Positions 19,408 through 28,006 of a stretch of 64,000 bases of DNA are shown one piece after another. The notes under the pieces are model-generated. The model was not told the origin of the DNA. It was given only the letters and a program-made list of their open reading frames with translations, and did no database searches. The stretch is from Thiocystis violacea. Its GTDB lineage: Bacteria; Pseudomonadota; Gammaproteobacteria; Chromatiales; Chromatiaceae. Where the stretch lies: the NCBI RefSeq assembly GCF_016583565.1, contig NZ_NRRF01000007.1, forward strand, positions 79,231-143,230. The letters run 5' to 3'. How positions within the stretch are numbered: position 1 is the stretch's first letter; every line of letters begins with the position of its first letter. Made by a program: the position numbers and the translations under genes.

Positions 19408-19890
19408 GTGAGACTGACCACGAAAGGCCGCTATGCCGTGACGGCGATGCTGGATCTCGCGATCCATCAAGGCAAGGGGCCGATTGCGCTGGCCGACATC
19501 GCTCAACGCCAGGGCATTTCCCTGTCGTATCTGGAGCAATTGTTTGCCAAGCTGCGCAAGCGTTCGCTGGTGACCAGCGTGCGCGGGCCTGGCGGCGGTT
19601 ACAACCTGGCACGCCCGGCCGTTGACATCCATGTCGCCGAGGTGATCACGGCCGTGGACGAGAGTGTGGACACGACGCGCTGTGGGGGTGCCCACAACTG
19701 TCAGAACGATGGTCCCTGCCTGACCCACGATCTCTGGCATGACCTCAGCGATCGTATCTATGAGCACCTGAACAAGATCGATCTTCAGCAGCTCGTCGAC
19801 AAGCGGGACGCATCCGGTAAGCGACCTCCGACAACCTGTGCCGCGATCGATGTCAAACTCGACGTGCAGCGGATCATCGTAAACGCCTGA
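19408..19890 (+). CDS. iscR: Fe-S cluster-responsive Rrf2-family regulator IscR
   Basis: A 160-residue winged-helix regulator that senses Fe-S status. The N-terminus [18 protein letters not shown] is the family hallmark. The [2Fe-2S] ligands are at the canonical positions Cys92, Cys98 and Cys104 ([14 protein letters not shown]), with His107 in CLTHDLW. GTG 19408 was chosen over ATG 19399 because GGGAGG directly abuts the ATG but lies 9 bases before the GTG. An intrinsic terminator follows, so it is not read through into iscS/U/A homologues, none of which lie in this window. Confidence 0.95.
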   Translation: MRLTTKGRYAVTAMLDLAIHQGKGPIALADIAQRQGISLSYLEQLFAKLRKRSLVTSVRGPGGGYNLARPAVDIHVAEVITAVDESVDTTRCGGAHNCQNDGPCLTHDLWHDLSDRIYEHLNKIDLQQLVDKRDASGKRPPTTCAAIDVKLDVQRIIVNA

Positions 19891-19893
19891 TCC

Positions 19894-19918
19894 GCGCGCT
19901 TCCGCGGGTTTTTCTCTT
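19894..19918 (+). terminator. Intrinsic terminator after iscR
   Basis: Short GC stem CCGCG/CGCGG with a 6-base loop followed by GTTTTTCTCTT, starting four bases after the iscR stop codon. Confidence 0.7.
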
Positions 19919-20017
19919 GGTCTCATTGGGGCGGTGCCGGTGGTCGGCGGGACTGGGCTCTGGTTCTGCGCAACCCCTGCGGTCGATTTCACTGGCTGCG
20001 CGCCCATTGCATCCGTC

Positions 20018-20575
20018 GTGCTGAGCTACGCCAAGAACTATTTCGAGCTGTTCGACCTCCCGACGCGCTTCGCCCTCGATCTGAGTTTGCTGGGCGAACG
20101 CTATCGCGCAGTCGTGAGGCGCTTACGCAACGAGGCGATTCCCGCTCTGCAGTGCGCCGACGGTAGTGAGTTCGCGCAGGCGCAGTGTCTGGTTGACGAG
20201 GCCTACCGCACGCTCAAGGATCCCGTTTCCAGGGCTCAATACCTGTGTGGACTCTTCTCGGTCGAGGAAGAGCCACGATGCTTCGGCAATGAGGCGCGCG
20301 ACCGAATCGGCACCTCTCTCATGGAGCGGATCGAGCTGGAAGAGTCTCTGGTTGCGGCAACCAATCGCTCCGATCCCGCTGCTGCTGTTGCAACGGTGTT
20401 GACGCGCTTGGCGGAGCAGAGCGCGGCGCTCGACAAGGAGCTTCACGCCCTGCTCGCAGATCCCTCCCCTGAGCGTGTCAGCGCGGCCCGTGAGGTTGTT
20501 CGCCAGCTTCAGTTTCTCGGCCGCTGTCGCCGTGACGCTGAAGATCGCCTCGCCGAGCTGTGCGTTCGAGACTAG
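20018..20575 (+). CDS. HscB-like J-domain protein without the HPD motif
   Basis: A 185-residue protein with the architecture of HscB, the J-domain co-chaperone of Fe-S scaffold transfer. The start YAKNYFELFDLPTRFALD matches helix I of HscB, VDEAYRTLKDPVSRAQYLCGL matches helices III-IV, and the C-terminal helical region (LEESLVAATN ... LQFLGRCRRDAEDRL) matches the scaffold-binding domain. The invariant His-Pro-Asp that stimulates HscA ATPase is absent; the aligned position reads RLRNEA (residues 36-41). It lies after iscR and its terminator, where isc genes usually sit. Start GTG 20018 is likely though weakly supported; 19934 is possible. It is either a degenerate copy or an HscA-independent adaptor. 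Confidence 0.75.
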   Translation: MLSYAKNYFELFDLPTRFALDLSLLGERYRAVVRRLRNEAIPALQCADGSEFAQAQCLVDEAYRTLKDPVSRAQYLCGLFSVEEEPRCFGNEARDRIGTSLMERIELEESLVAATNRSDPAAAVATVLTRLAEQSAALDKELHALLADPSPERVSAAREVVRQLQFLGRCRRDAEDRLAELCVRD

Positions 20576-20618
20576 GCGTGGTTCTTGTGCTGCGCGCGGG
20601 TGCTTGGCGGCGGGAGCG

Positions 20619-21047
20619 TCAGCATTGTTCCCAAGGTAGCCCGCGAAAGCGCCAGCCGCCGAGGGTGCTGCGATGGTGGTGCTCGTCGAGATCGCCCTCG
20701 AATCCCTCCTCGACATGAAAAACGGACTTGAGGCCCTCCTGGATCAAGGCTCGTCCCGCTTCCAGTGAGCGCTTGCCGCTTCGGCAGATGAGGACAATAG
20801 GGGCGCAGCTCGCTTCCCGCTCGCAGACCGCGCCGCCCAGTAGCAGCTTACGGATCTCGGTGACGAAATGCGGGTTGACGACCCAATCCGGCTCGTCGAT
20901 CCAGGGGATGTGCACGGCACCCTTCGGGTGTCCGACGAACAGGAACTCCATGGAGGAGCGGATATCCACGAGAACGGCTTGCGGATGGGACTGCAGCAAC
21001 TCCATGGTTTCTTGTGGCGTGAGACCTGTTGGCAAGGCTTCTGTCAT
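20619..21047 (-). CDS. Rhodanese-like sulfurtransferase
   Basis: A 142-residue single-domain rhodanese. The active-site loop ICRSGKRS contains the Cys that carries the persulfide; VLVDIRSSMEFLFVGHPKGAVHIPW is the domain start. Such proteins move sulfane sulfur from thiosulfate or persulfides to acceptors such as TusA, and are common in sulfur oxidisers; the partner here is unknown. It converges with the HscB-like gene and diverges from the acyltransferase gene. Confidence 0.88.
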   Translation of the reverse strand: MTEALPTGLTPQETMELLQSHPQAVLVDIRSSMEFLFVGHPKGAVHIPWIDEPDWVVNPHFVTEIRKLLLGGAVCEREASCAPIVLICRSGKRSLEAGRALIQEGLKSVFHVEEGFEGDLDEHHHRSTLGGWRFRGLPWEQC

Positions 21048-21286
21048 GGGGTGACTCCTCGATCGATGGTGGTTATGGTTGTCGTTGCGTTCGAACGGGC
21101 ATCGGGCGCCGACATCGGGCCTGCAGTTCGCTGCTCAATGACGGCCGACCTCAATGACGGGCGACCCTCGATGCCAGCGTGGCGTCGGGCCAATGGGTTC
21201 TCGGCCTGTTCTAGGTATCCTTGGGGGCCTGGCGCGCAGTGTATCAAGTGGCCTTGTCGTCGTGTCTTCCTCGCAACCGGGTCGCG

Positions 21287-22297
21287 ATGGTCTTTATTGA
21301 GGAGGTGGGTTTGGCGGAACGCGACGACAGTGCTCGATTGAATGCGGTAGCGCTAAGATCCGTGGGCGTTCGCTTGAAGGATGGCGGCGCGCGTCTACTC
21401 ATGCGGCTGGTGGCTCGGTTGCCGCTGCCTGTCATTCACCGGCTGGGCGCGGCTGTCGGCTGGACGGTCTCTGTGTGGCCCAACCGACAGCGACGCAATG
21501 CGCTGATGAACATCGCGCTCTGCATGCCGCAACTGGGCCGGGACGCGCAGCGGCGTCTGCGCACGCGCAACCTGAAGGAGTTCGGCAAGACCTATTTCGA
21601 GATCGCCTATCTCTGGCTGAGGCCGGCCGATCACGTGCTCTCACTGATTCGGGAGGTCAGGGGTGGGGAGCTGCTGCAACGCAAGGGCGGCAAGGGGCTG
21701 ATCGTGCTCTCTCCGCACATCGGCGCCTGGGAGCTGGCGGGACTCTATTTGGCCGCGCAGGGTCCGACGGCGATCTTCTATAAGCCGCAGAAGTACCTCG
21801 ACGATATGATTCGCGCGTCACGTGCCCGCAGCGGCGCGGAGTTGGCGCCCATCACGGCGAAGGGGATTCGGGTGCTGGTCCAGGCACTCGAACGCGGCGA
21901 GTATGCGGGGATTCTGCCGGACCAGGAGCCCAAGGCCGACAAGGGGGCCGTCTTCGCCCCCTTCTTCGGTCAGCCTGCATTCACCATGCTGCTGGTCAAT
22001 CGGCTTGCGCGTCGAACCGGCGCCCCTGTGATCTTCATGTTCGCCGAACGGCTCGCGGGCGACATGGGATTCCGGGTCCATTGTATTCCCGCACCCGAAG
22101 GTATCGACAGCGAGGACGACACCGAGGCCGCTGCGGCGCTCAATCGCGGCATCGAGCAGTGCGTCGCGACCTGCCCGGAGCAATATCTCTGGCCCTATAA
22201 GCGTTTCAGGCGCCGCCCGCAGGGTGCGCTCAAGGTCTACACCGGCCCTCTCGATGACGGCCATGTCTTTGAGCATGTCCAGCGGTTGCTTGCTTGA
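21287..22297 (+). CDS. Lipid A lauroyl/myristoyl acyltransferase (LpxL/LpxM family)
   Basis: A 336-residue LpxL/HtrB-family acyltransferase adding a secondary acyl chain to lipid A at the inner membrane. The catalytic HX4(D/E) motif is HIGAWE, in VLSPHIGAWELAGLY; GILPDQEP and VFAPFFGQPAFT are further family motifs, and the end region QYLWPYKRFRRRP is typical. ATG 21287 is used; the TTG at 21311, also preceded by GGAGG, is an alternative start eight codons in. The regiospecific subfamily cannot be told from sequence by eye. Confidence 0.88.
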   Translation: MVFIEEVGLAERDDSARLNAVALRSVGVRLKDGGARLLMRLVARLPLPVIHRLGAAVGWTVSVWPNRQRRNALMNIALCMPQLGRDAQRRLRTRNLKEFGKTYFEIAYLWLRPADHVLSLIREVRGGELLQRKGGKGLIVLSPHIGAWELAGLYLAAQGPTAIFYKPQKYLDDMIRASRARSGAELAPITAKGIRVLVQALERGEYAGILPDQEPKADKGAVFAPFFGQPAFTMLLVNRLARRTGAPVIFMFAERLAGDMGFRVHCIPAPEGIDSEDDTEAAAALNRGIEQCVATCPEQYLWPYKRFRRRPQGALKVYTGPLDDGHVFEHVQRLLA

Positions 22298-22465
22298 CGC
22301 ACGATGTCCGGCTGGATACGCGCCAGGGATGGGAGCTGGGGGTTGAGATGATTCGAGCGCCGAAGCGCTCGAACGCGATAGGCGGAGACTGGCCTGCCAG
22401 CAGCGGTATCTCGAAGCCTCGTGGGCTGGCTTCCTCGCCTCGGCAGGGCGATCTCTGTTTGGCGC

Positions 22466-22777
22466 TTAGGCGATGTTTTCCGTCGCGCTCTGGCTCTCGC
22501 CCTTGTTGTCGGTCCAGGTGATCTCGATCGGATCGCCCGCAGCCCCGCCTTTGAATTTGAAGGAGAGGTAGGGGTTCTTGGAGACGCCGCCGCTCCAAGA
22601 GGCGGTCATCACGATCTGGTCCTTGTGTTTGCAAACCACTTCCTGAATGAAGTGGGCCGGGATCTTCTCGCCGGTCTTACTATCCTTGCGCAAGCCGGTT
22701 TCCATCGGATGGCTCATCAGGCATTTCACTGTGGTCTCGTCGCCGCTGAGCTTGGCGCGAATCTTGATGTCGGACAT
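22466..22777 (-). CDS. soxZ: Thiosulfate-oxidation carrier subunit SoxZ
   Basis: A 103-residue SoxZ, an immunoglobulin-like periplasmic protein that forms the SoxYZ carrier complex. It begins MSDIKIRAKLSGDETTVKCLMSHPMETGLRKD, the standard SoxZ start; the protein has no signal peptide because SoxZ is co-exported with SoxY. It lies 75 bases downstream of soxY. No soxA, soxX or soxB is present in the window, which matches the scattered sox loci known in purple sulfur bacteria. Confidence 0.95.
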   Translation of the reverse strand: MSDIKIRAKLSGDETTVKCLMSHPMETGLRKDSKTGEKIPAHFIQEVVCKHKDQIVMTASWSGGVSKNPYLSFKFKGGAAGDPIEITWTDNKGESQSATENIA

Positions 22778-22852
22778 CTGTTGTTCCTCGTTCTCTGAAT
22801 CAGGGCTCTTCGCATTGGGTCCGGTCGATGGGGCGGTCGCGATCCGCTCGGA

Positions 22853-23326
22853 TCAACCGCCGCAGCCGCCGATGGTGACCTTGACGCTCTTGGCGTTCTG
22901 GTAGAGCTTGCCGCCCGCCTTGACGACGGCGACGACATCGGCGGTCTCGGCCATCTTGATGCGGGTGGAGACAAAGGGCAGTGCCGATTCGCCCAGATCG
23001 AACCCGGCGATGAGCGGTGTCTGGTTCTTGGAGGCGATGATGGCGATCGAGGTGACGCCCTCGAGATCGGTCTCGACCGTCACCGGAACGACCGCGCCGT
23101 TCTCCGCGATGTCCGGTGCCTTGATCTTGATCTTATCGCTGGTCTCGGCGGAGTCGCCGCCGAGAAGATCGGTCAGCGCCGTCGGGATGTCCTTCGCTTT
23201 GAAGGCGGATTCGTTCCACTCGGCGAGGACGAGCTGAGGTGTCAGTAATCCCGCGCCGATGGCGACGCCGACCGAGCCGGCGGTTATCGAGCCTTTCAGC
23301 AGCGTTCTGCGTTTTGCGTCGATCAT
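22853..23326 (-). CDS. soxY: Thiosulfate-oxidation carrier protein SoxY
   Basis: A 157-residue SoxY. The N-terminus carries a twin-arginine signal (KRRTLLKGS) for Tat export of the SoxYZ complex. The mobile C-terminal arm ends in GGCGG, with Cys155 carrying the sulfur substrate as thiosulfonate or persulfide during oxidation by other Sox proteins. ATG 23326 follows the strong ribosome-binding site GGAGG; the longer frame to 23479 is not needed. It is transcribed with soxZ. The upstream region to bepA contains several short direct repeats, described separately. Confidence 0.95.
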   Translation of the reverse strand: MIDAKRRTLLKGSITAGSVGVAIGAGLLTPQLVLAEWNESAFKAKDIPTALTDLLGGDSAETSDKIKIKAPDIAENGAVVPVTVETDLEGVTSIAIIASKNQTPLIAGFDLGESALPFVSTRIKMAETADVVAVVKAGGKLYQNAKSVKVTIGGCGG

Positions 23327-23345
23327 GAAGGGCCTCCTTCGAGCC

Positions 23346-23396
23346 TGGTGTGATGGGGCGTGGTGTGATGGACGTGTGATCTGATGTGATGTGATC
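23346..23396. repeat. Degenerate GTGAT tandem repeats upstream of soxY
   Basis: TGGTGTGATGG occurs twice (23346-23356 and 23361-23371), followed by three further GTGAT words to about 23396. It lies 20-70 bases before the soxY start on the opposite strand, i.e. in the soxYZ leader or promoter region. Confidence 0.7.
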
Positions 23397-23436
23397 GGTG
23401 CGTCGATTGGCGAGTTCAGGACCCGCGTGCGTCGCG

Positions 23437-23469
23437 ATGGCTGGCCGATCAATATGGCTGGCCGATCAA
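23437..23469. repeat. Pair of 16-base direct repeats upstream of soxY
   Basis: ATGGCTGGCCGATCAA occurs at 23437-23452 and again at 23454-23469, giving a 17-base period. The spacing and the place about 110-140 bases before soxY would suit a dimeric regulator, but no known motif was recognised. Confidence 0.8.
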
Positions 23470-23618
23470 CGGTTTCCAAACGGCATCTGCCTGAAGGCGA
23501 ACGGCTGGCTGTCGAGCGCGCGTTGCAACTGCGGGCCGCGTGGCCAGTGCTGGGTCAGGCTTGGGGTGCATGAGGGTGCTGACGCCGCCCTCGGTGTCGT
23601 CATCGTCGTGTCTCCTCG

Positions 23619-25139
23619 TCAGTGAAAATGCTGCAGGGTAAGTCCCGGTTCGTTTTGCTTGCGTCCCTTCTTTTTGTCCTTGGCGTCGCGCTCTTCTTCC
23701 TTCCAGACATCCAATCGGGCCTGAATCAGGGCCGCATCGTGGTAGGCGATATCGCGTTGCCGCAGTGCGATCTCAAGTTGGCGGATCGCGGGCTCCGCGT
23801 CGCCCTCGGCATAGAGCTTTTCGGCGCGGAATCTGTGCGTTGCAGCGAGATCTCCGGCCTTGATGGCCGCTTGCTCCAGTTTATCGTACAGCATGGCGTT
23901 ACCGGGACGCAGTTTGGCGACGGTCGTCAGCTCGTCGATGGCGCGTCTTGGCTGGCCGGACTCCATGAGCGCCTCGGCATAGGCGACCCGCAGTGGCCAG
24001 CTTCCCGATGACAGGCCGATCGCCTGCTTGAGGTTGTTGACCGCTAGATCGGGTCGGCCCTGCTTCGCATCGAGCTGCGCATCCAGGACGAGGAATTCGG
24101 GCAGCATGGGATTGCTGGCAAGCAGCTGGGATGCGAGCTCCTTGGCCTCCTTGAGCTTGTCCGCGCGTGTCAGCGCGAGCGCGTAGCCATAGCGTTCGGC
24201 CGTCTCATTGCGTAGACGTCCTTCTCGCAAGGTGTCGTGAAAGTGTGCGACCGCCTGCTCCGGACGCTTGTAGCTCTGCTCCCGAAGCTTCGCGCGCGCG
24301 AGCTGGAAGCGCAGGCTGTCGGGGCGCTGGCGGGCGCCGAAATCGTCCGCGCGGCCCAAGGCATCGGCGATGCGGTTGCTGTTGACGGGGTGAGTGCGCA
24401 AGAGTTCGGGCGCGTTGGTTTCGTAGACGCGGCTGGACTTGGATAGCCGCTCGAAGAACCCGGCCATGGCGTAGGGGTCGAAGCCTGCGTTGGAGAGGGT
24501 GACGATACCGAGCCGGTCTGCTTCCTTCTCGTTGTCGCGGGTGAAATTGATCTGTCGCTGCAAGGTGGCGGCCTGGATGCCGGCGATTGCCGCCATGCCC
24601 GCGTCCGAGGAGACCTGTGCGCCAAGGATGGCCGCCGCGACGATGAGCGCGGTGGCCGGAATGGTCATCTTGCTCTGATCGGCGATGCTGCGCATCAGAT
24701 GCCGCTGCGTAACGTGGGCGATTTCGTGGGCCATGACGGCCGCCAGCTCGCTCTCGGTCTCGGCCGCAAGGATGAGGCCGGCGTAGACGCCGATATAGCC
24801 ACCGGGTCCGGCGAAGGCGTTCACCACGGGCTCATCGATGACGAAGAAGGTGAAGTTGCCGCTGGCGTCGCTGTCTGCCGCGAGCAGCGATCGTCCGAGC
24901 GACTCGACATAGTCGGTGAGGACCGGGTCGTCGAGCACGGGTAAGGATTCCCGGACGCTGCGCATGAACGCCTTGCCCAAGCGCAGCTCGGCGCCCGTAC
25001 TCATGACGCTGTCCGAGGGGCTGCCCATGTCGGGCAACTCGAAGGGCTCTGCCTGGACCTGGCTCAGGCCGACCGTAGCCAAGGTGCCGATGGCGAGCAG
25101 GAGTCGTCTGAATCGCGTGGGATGTTTGCTCGGTGTCAT
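23619..25139 (-). CDS. bepA: BepA/YfgC-type periplasmic M48 metalloprotease with TPR domain
   Basis: A 506-residue periplasmic protease that checks assembly of outer-membrane proteins such as LptD. A signal peptide ends near QVQA (residues 27-30); the M48 peptidase domain has zinc-binding HEIAH at 138-142 and the downstream ENEKEADRLG glutamate ligand region; the C-terminal 200 residues are TPR-like helices (LRVAYAEALMESGQPRRAIDELTTVAKLRPGNA). The C-terminus adds an acidic/basic tail (EERDAKDKKKGRKQNE). Its leader contains a 4 x 15-base repeat. Confidence 0.92.
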   Translation of the reverse strand: MTPSKHPTRFRRLLLAIGTLATVGLSQVQAEPFELPDMGSPSDSVMSTGAELRLGKAFMRSVRESLPVLDDPVLTDYVESLGRSLLAADSDASGNFTFFVIDEPVVNAFAGPGGYIGVYAGLILAAETESELAAVMAHEIAHVTQRHLMRSIADQSKMTIPATALIVAAAILGAQVSSDAGMAAIAGIQAATLQRQINFTRDNEKEADRLGIVTLSNAGFDPYAMAGFFERLSKSSRVYETNAPELLRTHPVNSNRIADALGRADDFGARQRPDSLRFQLARAKLREQSYKRPEQAVAHFHDTLREGRLRNETAERYGYALALTRADKLKEAKELASQLLASNPMLPEFLVLDAQLDAKQGRPDLAVNNLKQAIGLSSGSWPLRVAYAEALMESGQPRRAIDELTTVAKLRPGNAMLYDKLEQAAIKAGDLAATHRFRAEKLYAEGDAEPAIRQLEIALRQRDIAYHDAALIQARLDVWKEEERDAKDKKKGRKQNEPGLTLQHFH

Positions 25140-25213
25140 GGTCTGCTCGGGCAGGCTTCCGCCGTCAGGTCTCCGGCATCATGACCATGGCGACGAACGG
25201 AGGATGCGAATCT

Positions 25214-25273
25214 CTCACTCATCTATGTCTCTGTCATCTATCTCTCAGTCATCGATATCTCAGGCATCGAGTC
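25214..25273. repeat. Four tandem copies of a degenerate 15-mer upstream of bepA
   Basis: Four consecutive 15-base units start at 25214, 25229, 25244 and 25259 with the consensus CTCAGTCATCKATVT. They lie 75-134 bases upstream of the bepA start codon. The regular period is clear although individual units differ at several positions. Confidence 0.85.
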
Positions 25274-25317
25274 GCGTGAAGCGCGTTGCATGAAGTTAGA
25301 GCGGGTCTGGGCCTGAG

Positions 25318-26592
25318 TCAATTGAGCTGGATGCGTTGACCCCAGGGAACCTTGGCATGCCCCTTGACCAGCCAGATCACGGGGTAGGGTGGCTCTTGGC
25401 ACGGGCGCTCGCCCTCGGCATCGGTGAAGTAGACCAGCAGGTCAGGCTGGACGCCCTCCCGTTCCACCCAGTCGAAGACCGGGCGGAAGCTGGTGCCGCC
25501 GCCGCCCTGGATGCGTTCGGGGCGTCGGAAGTCTTCCCAGGGCTCGAACCGGAATGGCGCGCCCTCGCACAATGTCGTATCGCAAGGCAAGAGGGTGATG
25601 CGCGCGCGCACCTGACCCTTGAGGGCGTCGATCTCGGCGATGAACTCATCGAGCTCGGCATCCTTGATGGAGCCCGAGGTGTCGATTGCAACGACGAGGT
25701 CGAGTTGTTGGCTCCTGAGGCTCGGGAGGATGAACTCGCCTTCCCGTCGCGATGGACGTTGATAACTGTAGTCGTCGCGTGACAAGGCGCTCATATGGCG
25801 CGCCAGTAGCATGCGCCAGGGAAGCTGCGGCTGCAGCAGGTGATCGATCTGGCGGGCCAGCTCGCCGCCGAGCTTGCCGGCCTGCAGGGCCTGCTGGGCG
25901 GCGCCCGCCAGGCGTTGCCGCCACTGAACGGAGAGGGTCTCGCGCTCGTCCGGCGTCAGTGGCTGGGGCTCGCCCGTGGCACTGCCCTGGCCGGCATCGG
26001 ACGGATCATCGCCGGCCGCGCCACCTGTCTTTCCGTCGGACTGCGTTCCGGCCTTTGGGGGGCTGGGGCGGTCCAGATCCTTTTCGGTCAGGCCGGACCG
26101 GGTGCCGCCGGTTCGGTCCTCCTGATCATAGAGGTGCCGATCCAGCGGCTCGGACTCGTCTGCGTCGTCGATCAGTGGATAGATCTCTTCGGCAGTCAGT
26201 CCCTTGAACAAGGGCATGACCAAGGCGTTGGGGGGCGGGCTGAGGCCGTCCTCGATCAGAAGGGGGTTGATGGCGTAGTCGCAGGCCAGGTCCCACTTGT
26301 GTCGGATGCGGTGCTGCCGGCGGGCGAAGTGCGACAGCGCGCAGTGCAAGGCCTCGTGCGCGAGCATGAACTGGGTCTGGTCGAGGCTGAGCGCGTCGAT
26401 GTAATCCGGGTTGTAGTAGAAGACGCGGGCATCGGTTGCGGTTGTTGGGCACCATTCCGGGGCCGCCGGCTGCATCGGGAGTCGCAGCACCAGGGCGCCG
26501 AGGAAGGGTTTGTCCAGGATGAGTCGTGTCCGGGCGGCCGCAAGCTTGGTCTCGATGGCGGCCTGGTCCGCGTGGCTGGCGGCCTCAGTCAT
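25318..26592 (-). CDS. DUF2201-type protein: metallopeptidase-like N-terminus with C-terminal VWA-like domain
   Basis: A 424-residue protein of the family that pairs with MoxR-type AAA ATPases. The N-terminal domain contains HEALHCALSH with an HExxH zinc-like motif at residues 79-83. The middle is acidic and low-complexity, and the C-terminal VWA-like domain has a MIDAS-type DTSGS motif (LDLVVAIDTSGSI) and FTDAEGE. MoxR/VWA pairs usually act as ATP-driven metal-insertion or remodelling chaperones; the client here is unknown. Its start overlaps the end of the ATPase gene by 8 bases. Confidence 0.85.
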   Translation of the reverse strand: MTEAASHADQAAIETKLAAARTRLILDKPFLGALVLRLPMQPAAPEWCPTTATDARVFYYNPDYIDALSLDQTQFMLAHEALHCALSHFARRQHRIRHKWDLACDYAINPLLIEDGLSPPPNALVMPLFKGLTAEEIYPLIDDADESEPLDRHLYDQEDRTGGTRSGLTEKDLDRPSPPKAGTQSDGKTGGAAGDDPSDAGQGSATGEPQPLTPDERETLSVQWRQRLAGAAQQALQAGKLGGELARQIDHLLQPQLPWRMLLARHMSALSRDDYSYQRPSRREGEFILPSLRSQQLDLVVAIDTSGSIKDAELDEFIAEIDALKGQVRARITLLPCDTTLCEGAPFRFEPWEDFRRPERIQGGGGTSFRPVFDWVEREGVQPDLLVYFTDAEGERPCQEPPYPVIWLVKGHAKVPWGQRIQLN

Positions 26593-27628
26593 AGAACATC
26601 ACATCCGAGACACGCTGCGCCCAATCGGCGAAGGCCGGCACGTCGAACAAGCGGCTGCCGACGGCGCGGTGCAGATCCGAGACCAGCATGACGCCCATCT
26701 CGCGCTCGGGAAAGCGTCCGGCGTAGTGGAGGATGTTGCCGATGATGGTGATCCCGTCTGGATCCTTCAGGGCGCGGATCGCGCGTCCGACCAGGGCGGC
26801 GGCGACCGCATACTGGAGGTCGATCTCGCGGGGCGCTGGGACGGTTTCGCCGCGCACGATGGCGTCCAGGTCGGGCATTTGGTCCAGGCTGCGGACGAAG
26901 GCTGTGAGCTCGATGCCGGCCGCTGGGCCGACGCAGGCCTGAAGCGTGCCTTGCAGAAGGTCTGGTTCATCCTCGAACTTGTGCAGCCCGCGGTGCGCGA
27001 ATTCCCAGGAGCGGGGTGACGGGAAGGCGACGGGGTTGTGAGCCGGGTCGAAATCGAACAGGAGTTCGGGGCGGAAGCGCAAGAAGGCGATCAACCGCTC
27101 GTCGATCCCCGCGCCATAGGCCCAGGCGACCCAGTCGTCCAAGTGAGTCTCGACCTCGAAATGGGAGAAGCGGTTGGCCAGAGGCGCGGGCATGCTGTAG
27201 GTGACGCCGCGATCACCTTGGCGGTTTCCGGCGGCGAAGATGGCCCATCCGGGCGGTACCTCATAGTCGCCAAGCCGGCGGTCGAGGATGAGCTGATAGG
27301 CCGCGGCGGAAACCGCTGGTGGCGCGGAGGTGATCTCATCGAGAAAGAGGACGCCCTTTGGGCCGTGGCGCTGCGCATTCGGCAGCATGGCCGGTATGGC
27401 CCATTCGACGCGGTGCTCCGTGCGGAATGGGATGCCGCGAAGATCGCTCGGCTCCATCTGTGAAAGGCGGATGTCGATCACGGGCGCCTGGTGTCTGGAG
27501 GCGACTTGGGCCACCATCTGCGATTTCCCCACGCCAGGTGGACCCCAGAGCATCACGGGTGTGTGTTGGCCTTCGGCTGTACTGATGAGTTCGCGGTCCA
27601 AGACGCGAAGGAGTTGAGCTGGGCGCAT
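26585..27628 (-). CDS. MoxR-family AAA+ ATPase
   Basis: A 347-residue AAA+ ATPase. Walker A is GPPGVGKS (residues 29-36) and Walker B is GVLFLDEI, followed by AAGNRQGDRG (sensor 1 region) and PAPLANRFSHFEV (arginine finger region). The neighbouring VWA protein is its expected partner. ATG 27628 (MRPAQLLRVL) fits the family start; a longer frame begins at 27676. The two genes form a translationally coupled pair. Confidence 0.88.
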   Translation of the reverse strand: MRPAQLLRVLDRELISTAEGQHTPVMLWGPPGVGKSQMVAQVASRHQAPVIDIRLSQMEPSDLRGIPFRTEHRVEWAIPAMLPNAQRHGPKGVLFLDEITSAPPAVSAAAYQLILDRRLGDYEVPPGWAIFAAGNRQGDRGVTYSMPAPLANRFSHFEVETHLDDWVAWAYGAGIDERLIAFLRFRPELLFDFDPAHNPVAFPSPRSWEFAHRGLHKFEDEPDLLQGTLQACVGPAAGIELTAFVRSLDQMPDLDAIVRGETVPAPREIDLQYAVAAALVGRAIRALKDPDGITIIGNILHYAGRFPEREMGVMLVSDLHRAVGSRLFDVPAFADWAQRVSDVMFYD

Positions 27629-27791
27629 GATTGAGTCTCGACCTCCAGATACGGCGATGGGTCTGAGCCGCATCATCCTTGCTTCGTCTCGCTCACATGT
27701 GTTCTTGGTGGCGGTTTCGCAAGGCTGTCGTCCTTGACGGAAATCATTGCGCGGCGCGAAGCGGGGGAAGCCTCCAAGCGTCCAAGCGTAC

Positions 27792-27821
27792 TTGTCACCT
27801 ATTAGAAAAACGCTGTATTCT
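27792..27821 (+). promoter_or_regulatory. Candidate sigma-70 promoter for the small-protein gene
   Basis: TTGTCA (27792-27797) and TATTCT (27816-27821) are separated by 18 bases in an AT-richer patch of the otherwise gene-free 27629-28006 region. If real it would give a leader of about 180 bases before the gene at 28007. Nothing else was recognised in this gap. Confidence 0.35.
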
Positions 27822-28006
27822 TATGCCCCTTCTCGTCCCCGTGATCGTGCCCGTCGTTCGGGTGGCGCTCCGTCCGAGAGTTGAATAAGAGCGAGGACTT
27901 GGCGAATCGTGATGGGAACATCATGATCTGTCTATCTTAATAAGCCGAGGTGGTCGCGTCGCCAGAGACGAAGCCATCCCTAAACGAAGTAGCTCGGAGA
28001 TCGGAA

